The notes: a model not told the origin generated them from the sequence alone. 64,000 nucleotides of DNA from Nemophila menziesii (GCA_029959085.1 JARWIR010000008.1:19516001-19580000), one strand, 5' to 3'; counted from the stretch's first letter, positions 1 through 11,911 are shown. Translations and numbers: made by a program.

Positions 1-750
1 CAATAAAAATAAAAGACGGACAAAATTTTGGCAATAAAGATAAAAGACCATCTTTAATGATGAATTTGACTATTTTTAGGGATACGATGTTAGTAAAGTT
101 TGTTTTTCTTTATATAAAAGTTTTTAAATCAATGGAAGGTGGAATTTTTTTTAAGTAGTCAATTCCTCGTCAACTATTTGTACAGTCAAGTTTGATGAGC
201 TTGAGGATTGGCCATCCAAAATTAACTTAGTCATATTTGATATTACTTAATTTTGACCTGAAAGAAATACAGATATATTATTAATTTGTGTACTGGGTTA
301 TTTTCGTACCTAGTCAAATTAATCGACATGTTTTGGTTTTGAATTGCAATTTATCCAATAATCTATCAAATTATGTAGACGTACAAGACCAATTAATATA
401 AGACAGGCATGGCAACACACACAACCCCACCCGTTCTTTCGAAGAAATTTTACCACAATTATCAATTTTCATAGCCGAAGTTTATAGTACCCCAAAAAAA
501 TGTAGGTGAAGTATATTAGTAGATTAACTTAATCATAAATTTTTTAAATTAAATTTTGATGGACCTACGTTATTCTTTGAACTTGGAAGAACCAACATCT
601 TACCGCCGCCCATGTGTAGAATAAAGTTGTATCTCTTTGAAATTGCATTATTTAAGTCAAATTAAAAGAGAACACTTGACCACCATCATTGAAATAAATT
701 TGGCATGTATTTGCTTTTTCAAATAACGGGTACTAAAGTTTTACCATTTT
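1..750. other. AT-rich upstream region, no gene seen
   Basis: AT-rich sequence upstream of the PR-10 gene. I see no long reading frame, no transposon ends and no clear coding similarity. It presumably holds the distal promoter of the gene that follows. Confidence 0.5.
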
Positions 751-754
751 GAAC

Positions 755-763
755 TCTATATAG
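755..763 (+). promoter_or_regulatory. Putative TATA box of the PR-10 gene
   Basis: The motif CTCTATATAG lies about 100 bases before the ATG at 862. That spacing suits a plant core promoter with a 5' leader of roughly 70 bases. No transcript evidence is available. Confidence 0.5.
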
Positions 764-861
764 GTGATCAAACTAAAAAGTAATTAAACCCCAAGCATCA
801 GTTGATATACATTTTTATCTTGACCATTATATTGCTACGATCAACAAACATAACACAGAGC

Positions 862-1470
862 ATGGGAGTTACAACTTTTAATCAGGAGCTAACATGCCCC
901 GTTGCTCCTTCGCGAATGTTCAAGGCCTTGATTGTAGATTTCAACACCTTGATACCAAAACTTTTACCCCAATTTGTCAAAAATGTTGATGTAATTCAAG
1001 GAGATGGTGGATCTGGGACTATTGAGCAAGTAAACTTCACCGAAGGTTAGTAATATATAGATTTTAAGATCATTTTAAAAAAGAATAAAAGTTGATTTAT
1101 TTTTTATTTTTTTGTTCCGAAAGTGATTTGTTATAATAGCATGTGCATGTTTGATTATGTTCTTCTTACAGATAGTCCATTCAAGTTTGTGAAACACAGA
1201 ATAGAGGAAGTGGATAAAGAAAAACTCATTTGCAAGTACACTATGATTGAGGGTGATCCATTAGGGGATACGCTTGAATCGATCGCGTATGAGATGAAGT
1301 TTGAAGTGGCCAAAGATGGAGGTTGTATTTGTAGCATGACAAGCACGTACTATACCATTGGAGACTTTGAACTCAACGAAGAAGAAATTAAGTCTGGGAA
1401 AGAAAGTGCTATGGGTATATACAAAGTTGTGGAAAATTATCTTGTAGAGAATCCTAATGTTTATGCTTAA
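862..1470 (+). CDS. PR-10 / Bet v 1 family protein (two exons)
   Basis: Exons 862-1045 and 1172-1470 join through a GT-AG intron in phase 1, giving 160 residues, the usual length of the family. The protein starts MGVTTFNQELTCPVAP and carries the glycine-rich P-loop-like motif GDGGSGT, then FKFVKHRIEEVD and the C-terminal helix ending ENPNVYA. The intron sits at the conserved family position, about residue 62. PR-10 proteins are small cytosolic proteins with a hydrophobic cavity that binds ligands such as flavonoids and cytokinins, and are often induced by pathogens or stress; several are allergens. I chose the ATG at 862 because the family starts with MGV; upstream in-frame codons have no homology. 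No internal stops. The ligand of this member cannot be told from sequence. A poly(A)-like AATAAA follows near 1585. Confidence 0.93.
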
Positions 1471-1687
1471 AATCTTAAGGGGCTTCCGCAATTAGATTTC
1501 CACATTAAAAAAATTATGGTTTTTGGTCCTTATTTTTATTCATTCAATGTAAAATATCGTATATTCATTATTTGCGAGGATTTGAAATAAAAAACTGAAA
1601 ATATACAGTATGTATGATTTATGAAAATGTATTGTTGGTAATCAATTATTTGATGATGATGTGAGATGAATAATTTATTGTGTGAGA

Positions 1688-1923
1688 CAGGGCCGGCCCT
1701 GACATTTCGGGGGCCCTAAGAAAACTCATAAAATGAGGTCCTTTACATAAATAAAATAAAAATATTATTACTATAAGTGGTTCGAACTCAAGACCTCATA
1801 AATAAAAACATACAACTTTACCACCAAACGAATCATAATATATTTAGATGATCGGGCCCCCTAAAAATGTCAAAAAATCAGGAGCCCGGTCGCGTCTTTT
1901 GCTTTACTACAGGACCGGCCCTG
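1688..1923. mobile_element. hAT-type MITE with 8-bp target duplication
   Basis: A 236-bp element bounded by CAGGGCCGGCCCTG on the left and its near-perfect inverse (one mismatch) on the right. It is flanked by a perfect 8-bp direct repeat GTGTGAGA at 1680-1687 and 1924-1931, the length typical of hAT transposition. There is no transposase, so it is non-autonomous. It lies about 200 bases beyond the PR-10 stop codon. Confidence 0.85.
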
Positions 1924-2224
1924 GTGTGAGATCTGAGGGCTGAGTGATTATTCTATATATTTTGATATTTAATTATGTTTATTGAAAAAAAAATGTGAAA
2001 GAATATACTTGGCAAATAAAAGAAAGTATTTTATTCTGATCTTATATGGAGTATTGTTTACGGGCAGTCACTCGGCACCGAAGTCTTTTCTTTATGTTAG
2101 TCTATAACAGATTTAATTTTCGAAGAAAGTGTATTTTTTATTATAAATAATATAATGGAATGAAAATTATAGTATTCTCTATAGTCGAGGATAGAGATGT
2201 TTATGGGCAAGAATCATAGTCACC

Positions 2225-2273
2225 GGACATTACAATAAATCTTCTGGAAAAAAAAAGGACATTACAACAAATC
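2225..2273 (+). repeat. Ultra-short poly(A) retro-insertion with 17-bp duplication
   Basis: The 17-bp sequences at 2225-2241 and 2257-2273 are direct repeats with one mismatch. Between them lie 15 bases, TTCTGG followed by nine A residues. A short 3' stub with a poly(A) tail between long direct repeats is the signature of target-primed reverse transcription that stopped almost at once. The source LINE is not identifiable from six bases. Confidence 0.55.
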
Positions 2274-2329
2274 AACGCTAAACCTAAGAAGAAACAATTC
2301 AAATACTAGTCGTAGGGCTCTAAACGAGC

Positions 2330-2910
2330 AGATCCGAATAGTATATGTACAACCTTATTTATATATTTATAAATTTAAACGGAGCGAGTTCGAACTCGAG
2401 CCAGCCGAGCTATGAAGTTAGTGTTTGAATTCGGCTCGTGAGAATATAACAAAACTCGAGCTCGAGCTTGGAAACTCGTTTAAAAGTGTTTCGAGCTTGA
2501 GTTCAAAAGTTTGTTTAAATATATTTCGAGCTTGAAAGTCTTTTTTTTTTTAACTCGAGCTTACTTGGATTGATTATAAAATAGATTAGTGCAAACCTTT
2601 TAATTTATAGATGTTCAATTTGAACATAATTGACTATCGTAAACTATCATTAAATACAATTACATAGTCTTTCATTGGATTGTTGAATTTTGAATGGTCA
2701 TGTATTATTGGGTAGGTAGAGGGAAAAAGTGAAAGGTAAGTGTTGAGATAAGATAGGTTTTGAATATAGTAACTAGTTTAAATTTTTGAATTATCAAATA
2801 TTGGTAAAAAATATTTAATGGATATTTATAACTTGATTAAATTTTACAAGAGTTTTTCCGAATATCTCGCGAGCCGGTGGCTCGGCTCCTTTAACTAACG
2901 GTGTAAATGT
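2330..2910. repeat. Dispersed repeat rich in GAGCTCGAG, copy 1
   Basis: Contains several CTCGAGCTCGAGCTT-like stretches, then a block (about 2700-2910) that recurs at 60790-61010 with common segments such as GGTAGGTAGAG, TCAAATATTGG and GCGAGCCGG. No coding potential. It is probably an old non-autonomous element; its ends were not resolved. Confidence 0.5.
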
Positions 2911-3294
2911 AGAAGCCATGAACTTGAGGATATTTAATGGACTTTATGTAATGGTTAAATGGTGTTTGATAGATGTTATGCAACTTTTCCTGATTTTTTT
3001 TTTACACGTTTACTTTTCAGATTTTTGTTATGTAACTATGGTAGCATAGGAATGTTTTTGGATTTCTTTTGCCAAGTGAATGTAACTATTATTAGAGGTA
3101 TGTTCAGTATCTATACAAGTTTATCAAAGATGACATCATTCTCGGCTACTTTTTTAGCAGCGGGTCCCACGAAGCTTAGCTTGTCTTCCAAGAGTGGCAT
3201 TTATCAGCACAACTGTTCATTGAGTCGTTTTATCTCTCCTTTTCTTTGTCGTGCTAGTAATCCTGTAAAACCATGGAAATAAAATGTGTTAGTT

Positions 3295-4118
3295 GCACTA
3301 CAGGTCCCTATATTATGAGAAAAATGCACTATAGGTCCCTATATTATGAGAAAATTATACTAAAGGTCCCTATATTATGATAAGATTGCGCTATAGGTCC
3401 CTATATAAATCTTGTTTTGTGTTAATTGCAATATAGTATGTATATACATGTTTTTTGAGTTGATTGATCTTTTTTTTGTTGAACGAAAGACTTATATTAA
3501 TTTTTTTGTGTTAATAGCACTATGGTTGCTATATAAATGTCGATTGAGTTGATTGCACTATAGGTCCCTTATATCATACAAAAATTGCACTATATAAGTC
3601 CCTCTTAATAATATTGAGTTAGTTGAAATATATGTCCCTGTATTAGATTTTTTTTTTTTTCTTGAATTACTTACACTAGAAGTCCCTATATAAAATTTGT
3701 TTCAGGTTTTTTCTTTTTTGGCAATCAAATTTGTTTGAAGTTAATTGCTTAGGTCTCTATACTATGCAAAAGTTTGCACTATTGGTCCCTGGCCTTGAGT
3801 AAAATTTGGTTGTATTACTTACACTACAAGTCCCTATATCATTTGGTTGTATTACTTACACTACAAGTCCCTATATCAATTTTTCTGTGAGTTGATTGCA
3901 CTATTTCTTTTATAACAAAAGATTGCTCGATAGGTTATGCAAAAATCGCACTATAAGATCTCTATATTAAATTTTGTTCGAGTTAGTTGCATTGTAGGTC
4001 CTTATATTAAAAAATATTAGCTAATTACTCTATATGTCCCCATATTATGCAAAAGCTACACTATTGGTCCCTATATTTAATTTTTTTTGAACAAAAGATT
4101 GCACTATAGATCTCTATA
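3295..4118 (+). repeat. Degenerate minisatellite of about 30 bp
   Basis: About 17 degenerate copies of a unit resembling CACTATAGGTCCCTATATTA followed by TGCAAAAATTG. Spacing is irregular and poly(T) runs interrupt the array. Single or few copies of the same unit occur at 6555-6592 in an intron of the WD40 gene, 50715-50830 inside a hAT-like element and 54680-54770 in a PLD intron. The array ends about 240 bases beyond the stop codon of the WD40 gene. Confidence 0.8.
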
Positions 4119-4360
4119 CTATAATAAAAGATAACAAAACTAAAACTACTAGCACTAAAACTTTCATTTTCTCAAAAACTAACTAATAAAATTCACTGGC
4201 AATAATATATATAAGCATCCCATGTAGCATTGTTGTGCTTATCTTGTACATAAACTAAATTCTTCTCCGTATCATAATAAATCTAAACAAAACTTGCCTA
4301 TTGGCCACAAAAAACTCGAATATAATTTAAATAAAATTACAAAACCACCTAAAAAGTTAA

Positions 4361-7109
4361 TTAATTTTCATCTTCAGTCCCAGATTCTGAATCTTCATCT
4401 TCATCTACACCGTACAAAACTTCATCAACCTCTTCATCTTCACTCTCATCCATTTCCATTTCCTCATCATGAGACAACTTTTCACCTTTATTATTAACAC
4501 CCTTTTCAACCTAAAAAAAAAAAAAAGAATAAAAAAAAATCGGAGTCTGAAAAATAATCATTACTAAAATCAACTAACCTGTGCCATTACAAGTTGCAAA
4601 CGCCCAGATAATTGCAATAAAGACTGAATTGCCCCACCTTTCAATTTCGTAAGCTGAAAAAAAAATCACAAATTCCACAATGCATCAGAAAAACATCATA
4701 AAAAAATAAACAAACTATAAAAATTACCTTGTATAAGGATTCAAGAAGCTGAGTTATTGGTTCTTGAGATACAATATAATCATTATGATTCAACAATATA
4801 CAATATACCCAAGGAAGAACATATTTTCCTATGCGTGATCTGTTTCCAAAAGGGTGGGTAAGAATGCAAATTTTGTAAACTTTAGGGGGTAAATCGCAAA
4901 ACAAATTAATTTATAAGACTTGAGAAGTGTACGTACCTTGATTGCCAAACAGATACCAAAGCTTTCAACAAATTATAAGCATCACTAGGATTCATAGCTA
5001 AAACAGAAGCCTTCATCTAAAAAAAAAAAAAAAATTAGAAACTAAATAAATTTAGGAAGTAAAAAAGAAAAAAGAAAAAAAAAACCTTTTTCTGTGGTAC
5101 ACTAGTTTCAAGACTAATATCTTTGAATATTGCAGAATCGGATTCAAATTCATCTTTAGTACTAATTAACCCCAAAAGCTTTAAACGATCCTCCATACGA
5201 AACGAAGCAGTATCAAGATTAACTTTTTCTACAACATCTATATATATAAAAAGAAATATAATATTCAGTGAGATAAATAGTTACATATTATATCACAGTA
5301 ATATAATTAAATTAATTTACCTTTACACAAAATAGGTTTGACTCTACTTTTTTTATCAACTAAATCAAAAATCTTGGGTACATTTAGTAAAGCACCCTCT
5401 GCATTTGCACGATCCAATGCAGTAACTACACATCATCACACACAAAATCAGTAATTTTTTTTATAAATAAAAAAAGTAAAACCCGTAAAATTATACCTTG
5501 TGAAGTTGACTTTTTCTTGGACTTGAGAGATTGACTAATAGGTAAAAGTATACCAGATAATGAATTATTTAACTTCAAATCTGTACCAGGTTGTACTATA
5601 ATTTTCTCGAAAGATGGTTTTATAGGTAAACCATAAGCAATAAAAACATTCCCAGAAGCTGGTTCTGTAATACTTTGCAATTTAGCACCAAATATATTTG
5701 CGATTGAGTCCTTGTACTTTTTCGGTATTTTATCATCGGAATTTATGGAGATTTTTGTGGGTTTTGAGTCTCGTAATTCGTTAATATTATTTCCATGCCA
5801 GAAATAACACGTGCCTATTTCTGAAATAGCTAAAACACATAAACCTGGATTTTCTTCGTTTTCTGGATTAGTATATTTAGTGTCTAAATATACAGGTGGA
5901 TGGTCCATTGTAAGTGAACATGAAGAAGATGTTTGCTTTTTAGTCCCTCCTATTTTCCATATTGCAACGTATCGTTCACCAATTGCTGAAGAAAGTACAA
6001 ATTTTCTATCTTCCGAGAATGTTATACATTTAACAGTACCCTATTAATAATTAAAAGTTATTAGATATTAAATATATGTATGTGTAATGTGTGTATGTGT
6101 GTGAAAAAACTTACAGGGTGGCCTGAAAACTTTTGAAGCTTTTTGTGATCAGAATTGTTGAAAATCTTTAATTGAGCTGATCCAATAGCTATTAATCTTC
6201 CATCTAAATTGAAAGAAGCAAATATTAGACAAAAGAATAAATTTTAATGGATATTAAAAAGTGTTTAAATATACCTGAAGAAACAGACATAGATGAAATT
6301 GATTTTGTAGAAGCTTTAAACTTTCGTAATAAATTTCCTGACATGGAATCAATTTCACATACCATTCCATCTGAACCAGCTGTATAAATACGTGAACCAT
6401 GACTAGGAAATGAAACAGCATTTACACCCCTGCATTTTTTAATAATACAAATATACCCCATATTATTTCAATACTTTGTAAAAACAGTCCTTCTGAGGAG
6501 CTGAACAGTTTAGAATCAGACTATATTATATATATACAAGGATATGTTTGGCTATTATGCATAATACAGGGACCAATAATGCAATTTTCTTACCCGGGGT
6601 GACAATCATTGACTTTCCATTTAAGTTGACCTGCAGAAACATCTAAAGCTACAACATCTCCACTTCCAGTTCCTAACACTAATAGTGAAGCTCCGAGTTT
6701 TCGTTTTTTCTGAAATTAAGTAAAAATAGAGGTGTGATAAGAATTAATTAGTTTCAAAAGGGGGTTTTGAAGAAAAGAAAAGGAAACCTTTTTGTCTAAA
6801 GTTAACCACTTCATACACTTGTAATCCATTGAAAGATGACCGTTTTCTGGTTTATCGAAGAAGCTTTTTGCTTCAGTTGGTTCAATGTCCACAAATTCTG
6901 TCTGTAATTGACCTTTAACTGTGTCCCATATCTGTAAAAAGTTCCCAAATAATTACACTAATTGTTTGAATCGATAGTAAAATTTAAAATGGTTAAAAAA
7001 TATAGAAAAAAGAAATTACCTTAACGCGACCATCACCGGAGCTAATAGCGAAGTAGTCTAAAGCTGGACTAAACGCCGTTAAAATATCTCTGATATTTGA
7101 TGAACCCAT
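4361..7109 (-). CDS. WDR43: WDR43/UTP5-like WD40 nucleolar protein, 12 exons
   Basis: Exons in gene order: 7109-7020, 6931-6788, 6709-6594, 6429-6275, 6203-6115, 6040-5497, 5425-5321, 5237-5086, 5016-4937, 4839-4728, 4653-4579, 4510-4361. Every junction is GT-AG and in phase and there is no internal stop, giving 603 residues, close to plant homologues of about 615. The N-terminal half holds WD repeats (RVKIWDTVKG, GSGDVVALDVSAGQLKW, SGDGR, GSDGMVCEIDSMSGNLL, ERYVAIW). The C-terminal half has the Utp12-type helical domain (LKALVSVWQSRSRIGKYVLP, QEPITQLLESLY), then an acidic tail rich in D and E. In yeast and animals Utp5/WDR43 belongs to the t-UTP part of the small-subunit processome that drives pre-18S rRNA transcription and cleavage in the nucleolus. 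An acceptor two bases before the ATG implies a 5' UTR intron, with a leader exon near 7200-7280. The exact family name rests on recognition of the domain layout. Confidence 0.88.
6555..6592 (-). repeat. Single unit of the GGTCCCTATATTATG minisatellite in an intron
   Basis: The intron between the third and fourth WD40-gene exons contains, on the opposite strand, one unit of the repeat that forms the large array at 3295-4118. It lies directly beside the splice donor. Confidence 0.5.
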
Positions 7110-7559
7110 TCCTGCAACAATCAAAACAGAGGAAAAAGAAAATTACAACTTTAAATTTCTGTGTTTATACGAATAGTTTAAATAGTTATTTATTTGAGTA
7201 GTTTCTTTACTTCTTCTTGGAGGAAGAGAGATGGATATGGAGGAATTGGAAGGTGGCGAAACGGTGGTGGTGGTGGAGGCGGGAGAGGGTAGTTTGTTTT
7301 TACGTTTTGTGTTTTAGCCCTGAATGATAGGTGCTGGGCTTGCTTATGTTACATGGGTTGTTAAGCCCAATATTACCCATATAGGGTATTTTATTTTATT
7401 TTTGGACAAGAGCCCATATAGGGTAGCAATATGCAATTAATTAAGGCTGAATACCCAATAAGCACCTACCATCTTAGTCACTTGCCCATAAAAGGCACTT
7501 AAGGTAAATATACCTTAATGCCCTTACTGCTGTCTACTGCTGTCTGCTGCTGCTGCCAA

Positions 7560-7735
7560 GGGCGAGTAATGGGAATGTTTCCCAGCACTCGTGCAAGTAC
7601 ACTTTTGTAAAGGGTGAGTAATGAGAATGTTTCCCAGCACTCGTGCAAGTACACTTTTGTACTTGTGGGCTAATGTTGAGTAATGAGAATGTTTCCCAGC
7701 ACTCGTGCAAGTACACTTTTGTACTGTCTGCTGCT
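7560..7735 (+). repeat. Three-copy minisatellite inside the Mutator-like element
   Basis: Three nearly identical copies of a segment including GAATGTTTCCCAGCACTCGT and GCAAGTACACTTTTGTA, at about 51- and 63-base spacing, bordered by CTGCTGCTGCC-type runs. No plausible gene product; reading frames through it are by-products of the repeat. Confidence 0.85.
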
Positions 7736-7794
7736 GCCAAGGATGATTTTTGCATGTAATTTGAAATTTAAACGGTAATGAAGAGAGATGAATG

Positions 7795-7798
7795 AGAT

Positions 7799-7830
<32 letters not shown>

Positions 7831-7832
7831 GG
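7795..7832. repeat. GA microsatellite
   Basis: A run of alternating G and A (AGAGAGAG with two interruptions) inside the 7445-8005 element. Confidence 0.9.
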
Positions 7833-8014
7833 ATATATATAACTAACTCAATGTATACGAACTAACGACTAATAAACGGACGGCGGCTGGGGTGAGGGGG
7901 TAAAATAGGAAAGAAAAAAAAGGAACACCTTTTATGGGCAAGAAGAAAGCGGCGGGGGTGATGGGGCATTAATTCTAATTTGAGGTGTTTCTTGGGCAAT
8001 ATTCCATTAATTAA

Positions 8015-8518
8015 TGACTAGTTAAATTTTAAAGCCCAATGAGAAGAAATATATTCAACGGATATTTACTGCATCAGAGAAAAAAGAAAATAAAATTGCA
8101 GAGTAAGCTCACTCCAACAGTACGTAAATCACGGTACCCACAAAACTCATCCCCCTCCCCATATACGCTTTTCTCAGCGCATCACTTCTTATACGACTGT
8201 AATTAGGTAAAAGCCTTCCAACAGTCACAAAATGGCCATTGTAGGTTATGTATAAAAATATAATACATAACCCGACTGTAATTATACTTAAATCAGATAA
8301 TTCTAAAAAATTATAAAAGTAACTAGAATAGGTTAAAATAATTCAATTGTTTAGAGTTTCAATGGTAAAAAATAATTTTTACCTTAATTTTGGTTGTTTG
8401 ATTGTTGATGGCGTAGCCAAGTCGGTTGATGAAGGTGGAGAATGGTCCCTGAGTGGCGGCGGTTTTCGTGTGCAGGAGAACGGCTTGGTGGGAAGTTGAG
8501 TGAAGAGGTTTCTTATCG
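8015..8518. other. Non-coding stretch with a dispersed repeat fragment
   Basis: No gene seen. The part at about 8370-8500 resembles segments at 44710-44770 and 45120-45300: all contain GGTTGATGA, then a GGTAGAGA or GGTGGAGA variant, then AATGGTCC or GAGTGGAAC and GCGGCGG-type text. Origin unknown. Confidence 0.4.
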
Positions 8519-8527
8519 TTTTTTGTT

Positions 8528-11490
8528 CTTTTTTTTTGGACACCGAAGACGTTTCCATATTTCCAGGTAGCCAATTCCCATTCTCGAGAAATCTGTTCGT
8601 AGAATTGACAGCATTTCCTGTCCCGTGATTGCCCTGTACCTGGCCTCTTTTGCTAATTTATCGGCTCGGCCATTGAATCGTCGCGGAATATACTTGAAAT
8701 AAATCGATCCTATTTCGTTGGCTAGCCGTTTAATCTGCCTGATCCATGGTCTGATACGCCAATCAGCAGCCGACACTTGCTGAATTCCTTGGATAAGCCC
8801 AAGGTTGTCCGAGAAGATTGTAATCCCCTCGTGAGTTCCTCCGCCTTGCTTTCTTTAATGCCCATAGGACTGCTCCCGCCTCTCCTTGTATACTTGAATT
8901 ACACTTGGTACTTGTTGAATAATCTGTCTGCTCGCCTGTATTCCTATCTATCTGAACAACCCCAACTCCAGTCGGATTATGTGGTTGAGAAAACGACGCA
9001 TCGTAGGAAAATGTTACAGCTGTGTGAATCTCTAAGTCTACCGTATCCTCTCGCGATGTGTCTCTGATATCGTTCAGCCCCATCTGATTATGAGCCCAGT
9101 CCCTCCCAAAATAATCAACTATACCCCTGTTCGCAACCAATATAATCTTTGTAGGGTCCACATTAGAGTTCCTATGTTTACCTCTCATTTTCGACTTCCA
9201 GATATTCCATATAAGGAGCAACACATACGAAGTAACCACCTCCTTTTTCCAACCGCCCGTAGTGAATGTCTCGATGATCTGAAGAAACCAATATCCTAAC
9301 GTGTCCACCTCCGACCTAATGCTGATTTGTAAAGCCGAGCCAGCCCATACAAGTTTCGCTAACTCACATGATAGGAGAAGGTGCTCACCCGTCTCGTGTT
9401 CTACTTTGTACCACTGACATTCGCTTTCCACCTCACAATGTTTCCGTACCAAATTGACACCCGTAGGAATAGCATTATTACACGCTTTCCACGCAAAGAT
9501 TCTGACTTTTGTCGGAGTGTGTGAGTGCCAGATAGCCCTCCAGAGATCTCCCCCTGCTGGAACTGTAGACGATTGTTGTGGTGTTCCGTATATCAACATA
9601 TTCGTAAGTATCTTGTAACCTGTCTTTGTTGAATACTCTCCAGCAGTTGTATATGGCCATATAAATTTGTTTGGTATCTCATGATCAAATATTTTCTCCC
9701 TCAAAATAATCGGAATAATGGGTGCCGAAAAAATTTCATCCAGCAGCTCCGTGTCCCATTCCAATGTACCTGTTTTCCATAGATCTTTAACCTTATGAAT
9801 ATTACAGTTTATTGGCTTTTCTAGACTCCAAATCGTATCTAACCAGTTGTATGTCCAGATATTTATAGTTTCCACATTTCCCACTTGGTATCTCCCATAT
9901 TATCCGTAACATATCTCTCCCCTCAATCAGACTAGCCCATGACCATGTTCGAGATTGTCGCAGTTTGACATCGAGAAAATTAGATTTCAGGAAGTATATA
10001 CCTTTAAGCAGTCGTGCGACTAATGTGTCCGGGTTACTGAGAGTTCTCCATGCTTGCGCAGCCACTAACACCGTATTCATTTGTTTAAAGTCTTTAAACC
10101 CCATCCCGCCAATCAATTTGCTGACCGCCAGCTTTTCTTATGCCATCCAATGTATTCGGGACTTCTCACCTGAGTTCCACCAAAAATTGGAAATAGCCGA
10201 TATTAATTTATTACAAAACGTTATAGGAAAAGAAAAAATAGACATCGCATATGCCGGGATGGCTTGTAAAATAGCTTTAATAAGAACTTCTTTGCCACCT
10301 TCAGATACAAGTTGTGCCTTCCATCCCTCCGTGTGTTTAAAAATCTTCTCTGCTATCCATTGTAACGATTGTACCTTGGACCGTTTATGACATAATGGAA
10401 TTCCTAAATACTTGCCAAGATCTTCCTTCTCTTGTATACCTATTAACTGGGTTACCTGTACCTTACATTCCTCAGTCGTCTCTTTGCTAAAACAAATCGC
10501 TGATTTTGCCAAGTTAATCCTTTGCCCAGATCATGCACAGTATGTGGCAATACATTCCTGGAACTCAGCAATCTCATCCCGATCTATTGTGAGAAAAAAC
10601 AGCGAGTCGTCGGCGAATAGCAAATGAGTAATTGCTGGACAATTCCTGGTAATCTGTATCCCTTTAAGCTTCCCTTGACTCACCTTTTGATCTATTAAAC
10701 TTATCAAAGACTCAGTCATCAGAGAAAATAAAAAGGGGGATAAGGGATCCCCTTGACGAAGCCCCCGTTCAGATTTAAATTTCGTTAGCCTATCCCCATT
10801 AAAATTAAGTTGAAAGGTTACCGAAGATAAACAATTTGATATCCATAACAACCATTGATCGTTAAATCCTAGCCGTTTCAAGACTAATAACAAGAAATCC
10901 CAGCGTACCTGGTCATAAGCCTTGGCCATGTCTAGTTTAATTGTTGCCATCGGTTTAGCATTCCGACGTTTCCACGTCGTATAGAACGAGATCTCCTGTG
11001 CTATTAAAATGTTATCCTATATTGATCTACCTTTAATGATACAAGCGTATTCATATATATCTGTAATCGATCAGCCAATTTTTTTGAAATAATCTTGTAT
11101 CCAAAATTAACACATGAGATTGGTCTATAGTCCCCTCTATTTTCCGGCGATTCACCTTTTGGAATAAGAGTGATCAAGATTTCATTTAATTTATCGAGAG
11201 ATATATTATTTAAGAAAAAATCATGTACCATTAGAAAAACATCATATTTTATTATTTCCCAATATTCCTAGTAAAATTTACCGTTGAGCCTATCCGGTCC
11301 TGGTGCTTTGGACGGAGACATATCGAACACCGCCTTTTGCACTTCTTCCATCGTTGGTTGCCGTGTTAGTCTCTCATTCATTCTGTCGGTCACTTTCCGT
11401 CTTATCGCTGCTGTGGCTTCTTCCATGTCACTGTTTAGAACGTTTACTTTTTCTTTCTTTTTTGGTCTGAAATTTTTCAACGTTTCCAGT
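8528..11490 (-). mobile_element. 5'-truncated, decayed L1-type LINE (ORF2 part)
   Basis: Read on the - strand this is the 3' half of a LINE ORF2: reverse transcriptase (KAPGPDRLNGKFY, IKLDMAKAYDQVRWDFL, LLFADDSLFF near 10590), the zinc-binding zf-RVT region (9200-9600) and an RNase H domain (SYDASF, then RRFNGRADKLAKEA near 8680), ending in a 9-base poly(A) at 8528-8536. It is clearly the same family as the LINE at 32427-38456, by colinear protein similarity. The 5' end is lost near the start of the RT domain. In-frame stops near 10531 and 10138 and several frame changes show it is dead. No target duplication was found. Confidence 0.9.
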
Positions 11491-11754
11491 TGTATACTTT
11501 TTTTTTATCTTAAAAATTTGTTATTTTATATTGTATGATTTTAATTGGAAAATTTATAATATTTTAATATTTTTGTAAAAGGAACTTCACCTTTTTTTTG
11601 ACAAAAAAAAATCACCCTTTTTTTTTAGATAGAATATAAATTAATCATTGTATTTATAATGTTAAATATATTATATTTATGATTTAATTAATTATTTAAT
11701 CTAATAAATCAAAAGAATAACTTTGAATATTAAATAAAATAATTTAATTGTTTG

Positions 11755-11905
11755 CTGATGAAATCGCGGCGTCGCTAACACGAAAGATTATGTCCGACGA
11801 ATTTCTTCGATGTTAACCATTTGTCGTCACTAATAGAGTTATTTAGCGACGAAATGCGGGTCGCTGCTTAATTTGTCGTCCTTAAAGAGCATATCTGTTG
11901 TAGTG
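11755..11905 (-). mobile_element. CACTA-type transposon end (solo terminal region)
   Basis: On the - strand the segment begins CACTACAACAGATATGC at 11905 and continues with repeated TCGTCGCTAA / TAGCGACGAA sub-terminal motifs, typical of plant CACTA (En/Spm) ends. The partner end was not found in the window, so this is a remnant or one end of a larger rearranged element. Confidence 0.5.
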
Positions 11906-11911
11906 ATAGTA

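Larger units (their letters stand above)
7445..8005. mobile_element. Mutator-like non-autonomous element, 9-bp target duplication
   Basis: A 561-bp element between perfect 9-bp direct repeats ATTAATTAA at 7436-7444 and 8006-8014. Its ends are imperfect inverted repeats: GGCTGAATACCCAATAAGCA on the left, and GGAATATTGCCCAAGAAACA when the right end is read inward. Sub-terminal inverted segments TTGCCCATAAAAGG also match. The 9-bp duplication fits Mutator-like elements. It inserted upstream of the WD40 gene and carries a minisatellite inside. The low complexity of the duplicated site lowers certainty. Confidence 0.6.

Noticed and set aside
1123..1171. PR-10 exon 2 starting at ATG 1123
   Set aside because: The in-frame stretch before 1172 is intron. 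The AG at 1170-1171 and the family length of 160 fix the splice site.
2959..3282. 107-residue reading frame
   Set aside because: No homology or splice context seen, and it leads straight into the minisatellite array.
3295..4118. CRISPR-like array
   Set aside because: Units are degenerate, spacing is irregular, and the genome is a plant nuclear genome.
4294..4497. Small + strand protein rich in H and L
   Set aside because: It is the antisense of the acidic-tail exon of the WD40 gene.
7534..7755. Cysteine-containing repeat peptide of 73 residues
   Set aside because: It is the translation of a three-copy minisatellite, with no start context or homology.
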